A stretch of DNA of 64,000 bases from Oasisia sp. SBJ-2009 (lineage: Eukaryota > Annelida > Polychaeta > Sabellida > Siboglinidae), in contig OZ024863.1 of NCBI GenBank assembly GCA_964017155.1, positions 47,814,519 through 47,878,518 on the forward strand. The letters are read 5' to 3'. Position numbers and translations under genes: made by a program. This document shows, piece by piece, positions 48,736 through 60,950 of this stretch. How positions within the stretch are numbered: the first letter of the stretch is position 1; each line of letters opens with the position of its first letter. The notes under the pieces were generated by a model that saw only the letters and a program-made list of their open reading frames with translations, searched no databases and was not told where the DNA came from.

Positions 48736-48925
48736 CACGTACATTGGAATAACGTAACTTTACTGGCGCGCTCAGTCACGTACATTGGAATAACGTCTCC
48801 AGTCACGTACATTTTAATAATGTAACTTAACTGGTGCACTCATACACGTTCATTGAAATAACGTCACTTTACTGATGCACTTATTCACGTACAGTGGACT
48901 AACGTAACTTTACTTTCGCTTGCAT
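48736..48925. repeat. 41-bp minisatellite CACGTACATTGGAATAACGT
   Basis: Five units of 41, 27, 41, 41 and about 39 bp, each starting CACGTWCA and containing AACGTAACTTTACT or a variant. It directly follows the CTGTCT array. Confidence 0.85.
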
Positions 48926-49460
48926 GATGTGACGAACGAATAGGAACTGTTAATCACAATACTCCTTCTGTGTCAGGTAGCGGTGAAGCTCTTAGGTGTA
49001 CGCCTCTCCGCATACTCCTGTGTCAGATCACGTAGCGTTAAAGCTCTTAGATGTACGCACGTACGCAGGCACGCACGCACACACGCACGCACGCGCGCAG
49101 CGTTTACACAACGCGCGCATAATGACTACGTGCCGATAATTTGTCAGGTCGTTTCGTAAACGAGCCCGCGAGCGGCGCGCATCAGAGGGCGTTCAAATAC
49201 TGACAAGTGCTCCTCCGGACGATCACCGGGAAATTAGGGTCGACTGGTCGCTCAATCAGCCGGCCTGTCTGCCAGTCAGCCTGTCAGCACAGCCCCGCCA
49301 CTTAATCAGTCAATCGTGCACCTCTTCACTTAGGCAATCTTCACTGCAATCGGTCGTTCAGCGGTGTCACGGAGCGTCATGTCATTAAGTCTCGAGATCT
49401 ACGCACGATTGTCATCGCACGTCGTATACAAATGACAATGGGGTGATTTCCCCTGTCGAC

Positions 49461-49584
49461 AGGTGGCGCTCGCGATTAGGATGAGAGCCCCTTTCAACAG
49501 GTGGCGCTACTAATTAGGAAGTCTGCCGTTGCTAACAGGTGGCGCGTTCGATTAGGAGGGCTTGCATAGTCAGTAGGTGGCGCA
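49461..49584 (+). promoter_or_regulatory. Four CTCF-like cores in a 38-bp array
   Basis: AGGTGGCGCT (49461-49470), AGGTGGCGCT (49499-49508), AGGTGGCGCG (49537-49546) and AGGTGGCGCA (49575-49584) are spaced exactly 38 bp apart. A weaker GATTAGGA word follows the first three, and the remaining unit bases have diverged. AGGTGGCGC is the central part of the bilaterian CTCF motif. CTCF binding is inferred from the motif only. Confidence 0.5.
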
Positions 49585-49597
49585 TTGGATTTAGACG

Positions 49598-49715
49598 AAA
49601 TCCGCCATTAAAAGAGCTAATCCTTCCGGCTTAGCCTGAGTAGGATGTCTGCCGCTCGCTTTCTGTGAGAAGCATAGATATAACTCTGTGGTGAGAAGTC
49701 ACTGACGTGTGTTAT
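49598..49715 (+). repeat. Possible 5' fragment of repeat family A
   Basis: AAATCCGCCATTAAAAG matches the family A left end, and TTTCTGTGAGAAGCATA resembles its next block. The homology is weak and ends early. Confidence 0.35.
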
Positions 49716-49919
49716 GAATACGGAGGCACGTGGGAAATACGCTGCATTCCAATGTCCAGTCATCTCGTGTGTACCATGAATACGACTTCGTTACCCCACG
49801 TGACAGAGTTGCATAAATTTACAATTGGTAAACTCGCGGAGCTCGTGAACTTCCAAGTTCACTAACTAGTGTTTATTACATAAATGAAACCACAGAAATG
49901 CCGCGTTATACTGCGCCGT

Positions 49920-50450
49920 ATATGAAACGTATGAGGTGTTGCGTCCGTGATGTACACGATACATCACAGGCACAATGTGATGCTTTGTACACATCACGTA
50001 TACGATATGCTATACGCATACGTGATTGATCATAAGATGAACGCATCGTTGTACGTAGGATGTGTACGACGTTGTATACACGGAATGGGTGCAGTTTTGT
50101 ACGCATACTATGTACGTAATTATACAGATGTGTGCGGCGTTATACACGAATGGTGTATTACGCTGTAACATATGTATGTGTATGTGTATGTGGATGTGGA
50201 TGTGGATGTGGATGTGTATGCACGGATACACATACACACATACACTTGCCGTGTACACAACGTTTGTAAGTCACGCGTACATCGCCATACACTTACCGCA
50301 TACAGGCACATCCACACATTACGTTCGCTGTACACGTAATGTGTGCATGTGTCTGTTTGCGGGAAGTGTATGGCGATGTACGTATGACATACACCACAGG
50401 CGTACAGGGAAAGTGTATATGTGTGTTTCTACGTATGTATGTGCCCCGCG
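49920..50450. repeat. Degenerate TACACG/GTATGTG low-complexity region
   Basis: Words such as GTGTACG, CATACAC and GTATGTG recur, with a (GGATGT)n core near 50190-50212 and CATACACACATACAC after it. Frames on both strands are artefacts. Confidence 0.6.
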
Positions 50451-50945
50451 CGTTGGTGCATCCGTGGGTGTGTTTGCGCACGCGGTGTTTTCGGCGCAGT
50501 GCTCCGGCGGTTGGTGATGTACGGGCCACAGGTGCAGTCAGGCGTGACGATATCAAACGTGGGTCGCGGAAACGGAAGTGATACGTCAGACCTGGCGACA
50601 GATCTCACCGCCGCCCGCCGCCGAGGTAAACCACCACCGCGTGGAAGCGACGTCGGCGGCAGACAGGGCGGGAGGCAGCCAGCCGGGGGACTCCGAGAGA
50701 TGGTGGCGGGGATGAGTTGGGTTGGATGCACCGAGTTAGATATATGGTTGGATGATATCTTAGTTGGGCGTAGCGGACACGTGACTCTGAACAATATGTA
50801 CGTACTTAAAAGACTTAGTTCCTCCTGCTCCTTTCGGGACGTCGGGCGACGAACTTTCGCCATATGGAACGATTTTTCGCAATTGTTTTGGAATCATTCC
50901 AGTTGATTTCCATTTCTGCCAGATCTTCTTTAAATATGTTGATTA

Positions 50946-51001
50946 TGGTGGTGATGATGATGATGATGATGATGATGAGGATGATGATGATGATGATGAT
51001 G

Positions 51002-51067
<66 letters not shown>

Positions 51068-51077
51068 TTATTTATTT
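50946..51077. repeat. (ATG)n, (AT)n and (TTTA)n compound microsatellite
   Basis: GATGATGATG run to 51003, TA run to about 51062, then TTTATTTATT. Confidence 0.97.
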
Positions 51078-51654
51078 ATATGAAATATATGTATTATCCT
51101 AATACTGGCTAAGCACTAAATGAAATAAGAAACAAGATAACTACTTCCGGGTGCTAAGTACTTTGCAGTAAGTACTTCGCAATGAGTACTTTGCAGAAAA
51201 TTCGCGTGTGCCAGATAATTAAACTAGTACTTCGGTTTTCTTGATCACGGTTTCATTTGAACGATTCCGAAATCAATCGCTAAGCTCAATCTGAAACATA
51301 GTTTCGCGAGGTTATGCGGTGAATACAAGCTTCGGTGCGCCTAATTAGTAAGTCTTCTGGCAACGAGGGCGGTTCTCAGCCTTGGCGACCGACGAAGGAA
51401 GTATCTTCTAAGCACGTCGGCATTCCGTCGGCTATATGTGACGTGAACGTCTGGCGCTGAACTCCATATAGCGAAACAATATTGTGCACTGAGACTGGAG
51501 CGTGCTATTACTGCCGCCTCGGCTGTAGTGTCGGCGCAGTCTATAACTGTAGCGAAACAAACGGGGATGATGGAGGAACATATACCGGGACCATGTTATT
51601 ATCAGACACATGGGGACTGTGTTATTAGAACACGGAATATATATATATATAGTG

Positions 51655-51990
51655 AGACATACAGAGGCCAAATAGCTAACAGACCAAACACACGGAGACC
51701 ATACAATCAAACACACGGGGACATTACAACCAAACACACGGGGACCATACAGTCAGACACACGGGGATCATACAACCAAAAACACGGAGACGACCATACA
51801 GTCAGAGATACGGGGACCATACAACAAGACACACGGGGACCATACAACCAAACACAGGGGGACCATACAGTCAGACACACGTAAACCGTACAACCAAACA
51901 CACGGGGACCATACAACCAAACACACGGGGACCATACAACCAAACACACGGGGACCATACATCCAGACACACGTAAACCATACAACCAGA
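51655..51990. repeat. 23-bp minisatellite CATACAACCAAACACACGGGGAC
   Basis: About 14 units, some shortened, with variants at AACCAAACAC versus AGTCAGACAC. Minus-strand Val/Trp/Leu frames are repeat translations. Confidence 0.95.
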
Positions 51991-52009
51991 CAGACACGAC
52001 CCAACCAGT

Positions 52010-53230
52010 GAGTCTTAACACGCGCCAAACACCCTCCAGACACTCATGAATCCTCTCGTCTGACGGCCAGTCTACGAAACGATCATTCGCCCACGGGCAA
52101 GAGTCCATCTAATGGTCAGCGGTGGCCTTGACCGATGGTCAGTCGGCGGTCAACGTCTCTGGAGAACAGATTTATCGGTAACCGCAGCGGCGCCTCCCTG
52201 CACGGGGCAGACGCGGCAGCGTGGGGCGGGGAGAGGGGAGATGGGAGAGGGGAACGCACAGGTAGCGGCACCGCGGGCGGGCGCTAGGGATAGAGGCGGG
52301 AGAGGGATGAAAGGACAGGTGGCGTCGCCGAGTGGGCCTTAATGGGAGCCCGGCGGGTGGAGGCTCGTGGCGGCGACCACCCTCGCTGTTCACACTGCGG
52401 TCTCGGCGCCGTGGGTTGTCGACCCGTGAACGTGTGCACGCGCGTGTTAACACTCGTGGTCTTGCTCACACGTCGACACCCTCTGTCCGAGGCCGTGGTC
52501 ACTGGTTTAGTGGACACCTGACCGTTCACATTCACCCAGAGACCTCGTTAGATCCCGCACCTGGCAATACGGGCTCACATGGAAAGTTAGTTGGACACCT
52601 GCCAATACCCATTCACCTCTAGTCCTGATCGTAGACGTGACAATGTACATTCACTCGTAGACTGTATTGACCACCTAACAAAAAGTCTTTGTTGGGATTT
52701 GACGTACACAGACACCAATTGTTAAGTTGGGCGGACACATTCATACATATATCTAAACATATGACATTCACATATAGCCCTTGTTGTATATCCAGATGCC
52801 GCAGTGAATGCAGTCGTTCGAGAGACTGCAATAATGAACAAGTCCGTGTCATTGTACTGCATGCTGAATGCAGCGGCTACAATTGCTATACTCTATAGTT
52901 GCTTTCTGGGTTACGTGTACGTCTAACGTCACCTACCGCGTGGCCGACAGAGATCATTGGGGCACCCCCGGTGATGGTCTGACGACCTGTCTCCGCCTTT
53001 GGCGTCCTTTGCTCTCAATCGTGTTTCGGTGAAACCCATCCTTTATGTGGTATATTGTTGCCCAGTTGTTTTTACTGAGCTGCGTCTTTCTTCTGCATCT
53101 TACCGTACCCCGGAGGATGGTATTTGCCAGCCCCGTGTCTCTGGGTTCACGGACGTAGCATGTCGCGTGCTTGTGTTCTGCAGTAGACAATACGTATTCT
53201 GGCTCCCAGACAATTGTGTGGTACTATCGT
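52010..53230. other. Non-coding, nothing recognised
   Basis: CpG-rich at 52130-52480, otherwise mixed. No exon or repeat was recognised. Confidence 0.35.
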
Positions 53231-53240
53231 GCACTCTTTT

Positions 53241-53310
53241 GTATATAATTACTACATATGCGCTACTACAAATCCCACATATCAACCGGGCATATGTAGT
53301 AATTATATAC
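53241..53310. repeat. 21-bp perfect inverted repeat, 28-bp loop
   Basis: GTATATAATTACTACATATG plus C at 53241-53261 pairs exactly with 53290-53310. It could extrude as a hairpin or be the remnant of a small inverted-repeat element. Confidence 0.95.
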
Positions 53311-53439
53311 AACGAACGGAATATACGAACGGCTCTTTGCATCCAACAAAGATGCGTGCGTCGGAACCCGGTCGTCTGGTTTCAACAACCACGGACAGTA
53401 AATAACATCGAAAGCACCTCGTGAAACCGCAGTCCCGGA

Positions 53440-53690
53440 CGAACTAGGCGCACTCGCAATGTTTCTGGAAGCATATAGACAAACTAGACACACTCGCAGT
53501 GTTTCTGGAAGCATATAGACAAACTAGACACACTCGCAATGTTTCTGGAAGCGTATAGACAAACTAGACATACTCGCAATGTTTCTGGAAGCATATAAAC
53601 AAACTAGACACACTCGCAATGTTTCTAGAAACGTATAAACAAACTAGACACACTCGCAATGTTTTGGGAAGCACAGACGGTCTAGATATA
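53440..53690. repeat. 40-bp minisatellite
   Basis: Six units around ACTAGACACACTCGCAATGT and TTCTGGAAGCATATAGACAA. Edge copies are diverged. Confidence 0.95.
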
Positions 53691-54537
53691 GGCGCATTCG
53701 CAACGTTGTCAGAATCACGCACGAACTAGGCGGAAGCTGGGAGGTGTTTCAACGTTCTTTTAAGGCGGATACGGGGGATTCACTTCCGCGTTCAGCATAG
53801 ACAGTTCAACGTCAGCGGTTTTAAACATTTATGGGATGAATTATTACATGTTGTCAAGTAATTTGTTTGAAACGCAACGTTATAATGATGTGTTTATAAC
53901 AAACCACGTGAAAAAAACATGTGAATTAAATAGCCGTATACGTGATATGACGTTGTGTTTAAGACAGTAATTTTTTTTCAAACTGGACATATATAAATCA
54001 GAAGACTGGTATGTTTCTTCATTAATAAGGTTGGTAGAAGGGTCCCGATTTTCGTTGTTTTGGAGAAAACTGACGGAGGCTATATCCCGTGCAATTTATA
54101 CGGCAAGTCGGCCATTGTTACATAACCTGGGTCGTTTGTTTTTAGCAGGACTGAAATAACAATCAACATGATTAACCGCGTAAAAACAACCAGTGACCAA
54201 TCCCTAATCCTTCAGCCTCCACGGAACCCGGATTCAGTCTATGTAGCTGCGGCTGAGCCGAACGCACAGCGCTGAAGGAAATGTCATAATCGTATTGCGT
54301 CTGCACATGACATGTCCGTTGTTGATTTTTCTGGGAAATTATACTGCGTTGAGATTAGTCGTACACAAATATCTGCCGCTGTTTATATCCAGGTAGTCAT
54401 TTACACAGATGAGCAACGTGCAGTAAACGATTTTCCAAAGCTTCGAAACGGCAGCAAGACGATTCACATCCGGGAACTGTCGACTGAGAATCAGACGGTC
54501 TAATCACTACGTCACTGAATGAAGAACGACGTCACAG

Positions 54538-54600
54538 CGTCAGATGTCGCCAGCGTCAATATGGATGTACCATCCATATTGACGCTGGCGACATCTGACG
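54538..54600. repeat. 63-bp palindrome: 30-bp perfect arms, 3-bp spacer
   Basis: The left arm 54538-54567 (starting CGTCAGATGTCGCCAGC) is the exact reverse complement of 54571-54600, with TAC between. No mismatch in 30 bp. Confidence 0.98.
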
Positions 54601-54755
54601 TGATTGTAATCGCACGGACGAAAGCTAGTGAAAGAAAACTCTTTGTAAACAGACAAAAGCCGATCTACTAAAAGTTACGATCGTTAATATGCCTTTCATT
54701 CTTTTTAATTTGGACTGTTATTATGCGTATTATAAATTATAAGTTATAACCAGAT

Positions 54756-55233
54756 GGTGTGTGTGTGTGCGTGTGCGTGTGCGTGTGCGTGTGCGTGTGC
54801 GTGTGCGTGTGCGTGTGCGTGTGCGTGTGCGTGTGCGTGTGCGTGTGCGTGTGCGTGTGCGTGTGCGTGTGCGTGTGCGTGTGCGTGTGCGTGTGCGTGT
54901 GCGTGTGCGTGTGCGTGTGCGTGTGCGTGTGCGTGTGCGTGTGCGTGTGCGTGTGCGTGTGCGTGTGCGTGTGCGTGTGCGTGTGCGTGTGCGTGTGCGT
55001 GTGCGTGTGCGTGTGCGTGTGCGTGTGCGTGTGCGTGTGCGTGTGCGTGTGCGTGTGCGTGTGCGTGTGCGTGTGCGTGTGCGTGTGCGTGTGCGTGTGC
55101 GTGTGCGTGTGCGTGTGCGTGTGCGTGTGCGTGTGCGTGTGCGTGTGCGTGTGCGTGTGCGTGTGCGTGTGCGTGTGCGTGTGCGTGTGCGTGTGCGTGT
55201 GCGTGTGCGTGTGCGTGTGCGTGTGCGATTGCG

Positions 55234-55291
<58 letters not shown>

Positions 55292-55420
55292 TGTGTGGTG
55301 GTGGTGTGGTGTGGTGTGGTGTGGTGTGGTGTGGTGTGTGTGTGTGTGTGTGTGTGTTTGTGTGTGCGTGTGTGCGTGTGTGCGTGTATGTCTGTATGTG
55401 CGTGTATGCGTGTGCGTGCT
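54756..55420. repeat. (GTGTGC)n array with (GTGC)n, (GGTGT)n and (GT)n tail
   Basis: About 77 units of GTGTGC to 55226, then GATTGC twice, GTGC tetramers, GGTGT pentamers and a GT run. The hexamer strictly alternates purine and pyrimidine. ORFs of 238-274 codons on both strands are artefacts. Confidence 0.98.
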
Positions 55421-55547
55421 TTTATGCTTACGTGCGTCCGTGCGTGCTTACTTGCATGCATGTGTGTACTTGTGATGAATGCGTGCATAGGAGTGTGGAT
55501 ATGAAAAGGGTGCGTACGATCGTTTGTATGTTTGTACATATGTAAAT

Positions 55548-55712
55548 CAGACATGGGGTCAAATAAATTTGTATCTGAAAGTATTTAAATATTTTTTTAA
55601 AGTATTTTTAATTGTATTTGATATTTAGGAATTAAAAATATTTGTATTTAAATACTTTCCTAAAGTATTTGACATTTTTAAATACTTTCAAAACTTTTCC
55701 AAATACATGTCA
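55548..55712. mobile_element. Truncated copy of the CAGACATGGGGTCA MITE
   Basis: Left end identical to the 36550 element (CAGACATGGGGTCA), followed by GTATTTAAAT-type words. The right terminus is lost. It starts about 130 bp after the GTGTGC array tail. Confidence 0.65.
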
Positions 55713-56334
55713 GTATCAATATTCTGTTTCACGATCAGATACAATGCCTGCCAAACTGATTACCTTCACTGCAAATCACCAAACGTATTGTTTTCAAGCT
55801 TCAAAATACCCATTGAAGGCAACTTTGCGTACGCAAACGTTCATAGTTCAGCCAGTGAGTATCTGCTACGGGTCCGCGACTACCTTCAACACGTCTGGTT
55901 GCAAACGTGAAACAAAACCGGCGCCTTCTAGAAGAAGGACATCCTGGAAATAGATCTCGCTTCGCTACGGATTCATTAGATGTTCGTCAATCGACGCGCC
56001 GTCTAAGTGACTGCTAAGTGTACGCTACGTAAACTCGACGCTATCGCCGTGGCAACGTGCGCCGATGGAGCCTAGTTGCGATTCACGACACATGTAGAGC
56101 CGGCGAGTGAGACGACTCCACGCGATCGATTCCAGGCTCACGGATGCGTCAGAATAGACAACTCGCGGGTTTTTGCGCCGTCGGAATCCCCGATTCTTAT
56201 GTATGTTGCGTTCTTTTTAAATGGGTATGTTTTTAAAGTGGCCGTGATCAATAACGCGCACATCTCGTCTGAGCTTCAGCTTCCGGTATGGCTGTCTTGT
56301 TAGGGTTTAGGAGTCTACCTCTTGACGCATCCGG

Positions 56335-56630
56335 CTGTAAAGAATGTCTTGGTTTTTGTTTCGTTTTCTGGGACAGCATCTTGAAAGATGACTTCATCCA
56401 TTGGTGATATCTCGTACTTGGGTCAGCTGTTATCATACACATGAGTTCTCGGTAGATTCACAATATCTAAATAGACATGACACCCCTTTCTTGGTAATCA
56501 ATGTAATATGCCCCAAAACAATAAAGATTCGCATTCGTCTATAAAGAATATTTTGGTTTTGGTTTCGTTTTCAGGACAACATCTTGAAAGATGACTTCAT
56601 CCAGTGGTGTTGTCTCATATTTGGATGTGT
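56335..56630. repeat. Direct duplication of about 90 bp, offset about 204 bp
   Basis: TTGAAAGATGACTTCATCCA occurs in both copies (near 56380 and 56587), with shared left flanks (TAAAGAAT, TTTGTTTCGTTTTC). Non-coding. Confidence 0.8.
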
Positions 56631-56844
56631 CTCTTTATTTTTTTAGTATGGTTTGTTGATTGGTTGATCAATGGGTGGTGGGTGTCGTTTTAGAGGTTAT
56701 GGATCTACCGAGTACCCATGTGTGTGGTAACAGTTGATGAACATTTGACTACATCCTCCCCCGTCAGACGTCGCTGCGGCTGATTCGGTTACTACCAGCT
56801 CTTCTCTACATCCCTTTCAAAAACTCCTCTTTTAAAAACGAGGG

Positions 56845-57055
56845 TGCTAGCTCGTAAGTTATATTTTGTCACTTAACATTACGGTCTTATAACTAGTTTA
56901 TTAAGCTGGGAACAGTGTTTGCAGTTTGAAAGATTACGTCTGCAACACGTTCATGATAAACAAAAACATCCAGTTTCAAGTGATGAAGAGAGCTTACTGC
57001 AATACCCTTGATATTTAACTTTCCCACGTTCTAAAAGCAGACTTCCCGCTACAAA
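56845..57055 (+). repeat. Dispersed repeat family B, copy 3
   Basis: Shares GGGTGCTAGCTC, GTCACTTAACATTA, GTCTGCAACACGTTCA, AACATCCAGTTTCAA and TTTAACTTTCCCACGTTCT with the other two copies, in the orientation of the 10655 copy. Confidence 0.7.
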
Positions 57056-57080
57056 TCACTGCTCGGCGAATTCTGCGCCG

Positions 57081-58188
57081 ATGCGCCAACACCCTACCCT
57101 CCCTTTAGCGTCAGCCAATGTAATCGCCCACGAGGAGTGTGGTCGGCTTTGTCGTCACTGTGGTGGGTGGCCATCTTCTTGGATGTTATCTGGAAAATCT
57201 TGCTGGATCATCCAAGGAATACGACCATTCACCGAACAATTCCCGCTAGGTGGACCACTATTGAAAAAAGAAGAACGTGGCATATTAATCATTGCAAGGA
57301 ATCGCATGGTTTTAAGAATGTCACATGTCGGCTGGCTACGACAACGAAATGCACTCGGCTCGTCATCAGACAAAACCCACCGGGATATTGATCAAGACAT
57401 TTCTAAAGGTCAACATTATAAAAGTCCCGTAGCAGATCTAAACCTGACTCGCGAACGTATCATATACTCGTGTACGAGTGAAATTTCGTCTTCTTCTTCC
57501 AATAAACCAACCAACTTCAACATGTTGAAGATCGTTGTTGGTACAGAATTGTAAACGACGCGCATCGGAATTTAGCGTAAAATTCAAGAGTTAAATGTAA
57601 ATAGGTCAAGATAGTCTGCAGAAGAAGGATGGATTTGCTGGGAGTTGATGATGGTGATGGCGGTGATGTTGGACAGATAAAGGGAATAATGAAATACGCG
57701 AAGGGGAAGTGTCAGTTTTGTTTTCTGTTTGTTTTGTGAAATAGTCAGCAACTCCGGCCTTCAAGGAGCCAAGCCTAGGTGCTTACACTTCCGAGTCTGG
57801 AAGTCTATTCCAATCTAGAATAGTTGTAGGGGAAATATTTCCTGTAGTCTGTTCTACTGATAACTGAGTAGTTCTGAACATTTGTACCTGTGAACGATTA
57901 AGCGCCTGAGTGAAAAGTTCACCATCCATTCATATGCGATGCGGTTGGTTACAACTCCTAATGATGACATCTAAAGCGGTGCGACAGTTGGAGTTCCTCA
58001 GGCGTCAGGTGGAGTCCCTCCAGTTGCTCTTTGCTCCGTCTAAAAAGCACTGGACCGAAGTTCTCGCGCCGGAAAGGTGTCTGGTGGCAAAACTCCGAGT
58101 CGACGTGTCTAGAATCCATGACATGTTCTTCCTGCCGTGTCTGGACTGGGATGGAGACGAGTCGTTGTTTTATTTCACTTCCGGGTAA
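57081..58188 (+). other. Two unassigned open frames
   Basis: 57081-57554 (157 codons) and 57910-58188 (92 codons). The second has an amphipathic stretch (AVRQLEFLRRQVESLQLL) and a GTAAAT donor-like site just inside its end, so it could be an exon. Neither shows a family I recognise or a convincing upstream acceptor. Confidence 0.15.
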
Positions 58189-58199
58189 ATTACAGACGT

Positions 58200-60290
58200 A
58201 TAAAGTGTACGTGTTATTGTTTCGGACGCCATTGATTAATAAATTGATTAATACGCTAATAATTAATAATAAAGTAAGGTACTAAAACTATTTTAGAAAG
58301 TATAATTATGGTTAAGATTAATTCATTATATACCACACTACAAGTAATCTACAAATGATGGCTTAAAATGTGTGATTTAAAATGATTTAAAATTAGACTT
58401 TAAAAGTAAATTTTATGACGTTCAAATTGTCATCAATTTTAAAAGTTATACCTAACCTTAGCACCAAACTTCGAGTTTGCCGCCCCTTTCTTTATGAGTA
58501 AACGTTTACAAGTCGCGTGGGTTGGCCTTAAAACAGGCTTTATTGTCACACCATCTTGAGACACAAAGAACAGGTTTCACCGGAAACACGATAACAATTA
58601 GTCGACGCACGCGAGTCATAACTCAGACGCCATCCATCTACGGCCACCGTTTGCAAACCAGTCCATCACTAGAGCGGCGCCGGGTCTAACTAGACGGGGG
58701 CGAGCTGGTTTCGTCGTGAGATGTTTCTCACCTGACGGGAACGATTGGATTTTCTATACGTTGTTGATGGCGACGATATCGTAAATTGTCGTTTCCCTTA
58801 AATTGTATTGGTGATATCCTGAAGGCATGCAGGTCGCCCGATGGCGGATCTAACACTGGCAGCGTTTGAAGAAGTGTCTATCACAGTCGATACCCCGTCC
58901 TATTTGTCCCACTCATTATCACGAGTTCGCGGACGTCCACGGGTTGTGGAGGTTTCATCTTCGTCATCTGTCAGTACAATTCGTTGTAGAAACTTCCTGC
59001 TGCGCAGCAATCACATTCTTAATCTGATCAGTTGCTTAGACAATATCTATTGTTTTGTTTCTCAAATTGACCCCGATGGATGCTATGATCAGTGTGGGAA
59101 TGGAGGGTAATAGTCTGGTCTAAAGATGAAGCTTCTTGTTTTACAAAATAACATCGGATTTCCAATAACAAATTCATGATAATGTTGACGTTTCTTTCAC
59201 CGATAGTGAATAGAGACGAGCCATTAGTGGAATCGTCTATTCAGGAAAGTGATTCGGGCGTAATGGCGGTGTCCCAACACGCTTCATTAAACTAGCATTA
59301 CTCGTAATAACGTTTCCCTACTCTACGAGTAAAGAAATATTCCCGGCAACGCGTGCTTGCGTAATTTCCTGGGAAGTGGATGACATAATGTCCCTGCAAT
59401 CGATGTGGGATAATTTCCTGGCATGCGAGTTACATAATTACCTGGCCGATCAGCGGACAGTGTTACGTGACAATATTTGGGGAACTATTTCTAGATCAGT
59501 GAATTGACGTTATTTCCTGACAATGCGGTGCACTATTTATAGTTCATGTCAGAATGAGAACACAATAATATACTATAATATATCGAGGATGTGAACCGTA
59601 GTCATACCAATTAATGTCTGTGTTCGCATCAAGAAGACTGACGTTTCCCTCTTCAACAAGCAAATTACACAATGAGGATAATTTATCTGGCGAAGTGCTT
59701 CGTCCAAAGATAGGCGTATATATTCCTGAATATAGGGCCAGCAATCGCTGGAACGGCTGAATAATAAAAGCGAGACTCTCATATGTTATACTTCGCACTA
59801 TGTTACGAAAAAAAACTACCCTTGTAGCCTCTAAGTTTATTTGTGTAACTGGGTCTGGGGGTTACTGACCGTGAAAACGAACCGCTGGGTTTACATTAGT
59901 ATGCAACAATGAATCTTCCACCTCATTGTGCATCGCTGCTGTGGGACATCCCGCCTACTTCCGGCTTAAGCGTACACATTTCCGGTTAACGTTCTAGTCC
60001 ATTTCGGTCGTGAGCATTATTAGCCGCGTAAGTACTCCGATTTTGTAGAAATGTTCATCAGTCATCGTGTTTTCCGGGCCTCAATTATGGGACTTCGATC
60101 ACATTGTCAGCCAACGAGAGCGGCGCTTCTCATATTCGGGCGTTGATTGCGTATCGCCGTCGTAAATACTGAATCTTTAATCTGGCCGCGGCCACGAGGC
60201 GATAAATGATAAAAACCGAAGCGTTCTGGGTCGAAGTGCACGAGACAGAGAGGTGCATCATCGCTGCACTCACAGCGGCGGTATTGTTGG
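58200..60290. other. Non-coding, nothing strong recognised
   Basis: AT-rich at 58200-58480. A degenerate TAATTTCCTGG repeat occurs at 59360-59520. No exon recognised. Confidence 0.35.
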
Positions 60291-60319
60291 AGCAGACACG
60301 CAGCGTGTATGCGCTGTGT

Positions 60320-60455
60320 ACTCCGTGTGGAGGTATTCACTCCGTGTGTTCTGCATGAAGTACTTCGTACACCGCGTGGAGGTATTCACTCCGTGTTCTG
60401 TGTGGAGTATTTCGTACTCCGCGTGGAGGTATTCACTCCGTGTTCTGCGCGCGGA
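60320..60455. repeat. 48-bp tandem GTGGAGGTATTCACTCCGTG
   Basis: Three units starting near 60327, 60376 and 60423. Confidence 0.85.
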
Positions 60456-60784
60456 TATATTTAATATATTGAAGTATCCAGGTAGCAAACTCCGCCAAGA
60501 GGTCAACAAAATGACTGCGTGAACACGTGATTTTCGACGTATATTGTGTTGAAATAGTATGGTTTCAGAAGATTATCTTTATGATAAAAACTTAAGAGAA
60601 AGTTGTTAATGTCTTAAATGTACATGCAGTAATGTTTGCATTGCGATATGCCATGTCGCAGTAGTCAGGTAATTCATATATTTAACTGTCATCAACATTG
60701 TTGGCAAAGGCGAAGCGTGATGGAAGTCTCGCGCATAATTTTCATTGTGACATAAGCAAACTGCGACGACTTGTATACATCAAA

Positions 60785-60950
60785 CGCGTGGATGTACTTC
60801 GTACTCCAGACATACTATACTCTATGCTCCACGTGGAGGTACTCCGTACTCCGGACATAATACTCTATACGCTACGTGGAGGTACTCCGTACTCCGGACA
60901 TAGATACTCCGATACTGCGTACTCCAGATGGAGGTGGAGATACTCACTAC
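60785..60950. repeat. 44-bp tandem GTGGAGGTACTCCGTACTCC
   Basis: Three units near 60788, 60833 and 60876 plus a diverged fourth. The unit is related to the 60320 array, about 400 bp away. Confidence 0.85.

Noticed and set aside
51707..52108. Minus-strand 133-codon Val/Trp/Leu-rich frame
   Set aside because: Translation of the 23-bp minisatellite.
54730..55554. Open frames of 238-274 codons on both strands
   Set aside because: Translations of the GTGTGC array (Val-Cys, Ala-Cys, Val-Arg, Arg-Thr).
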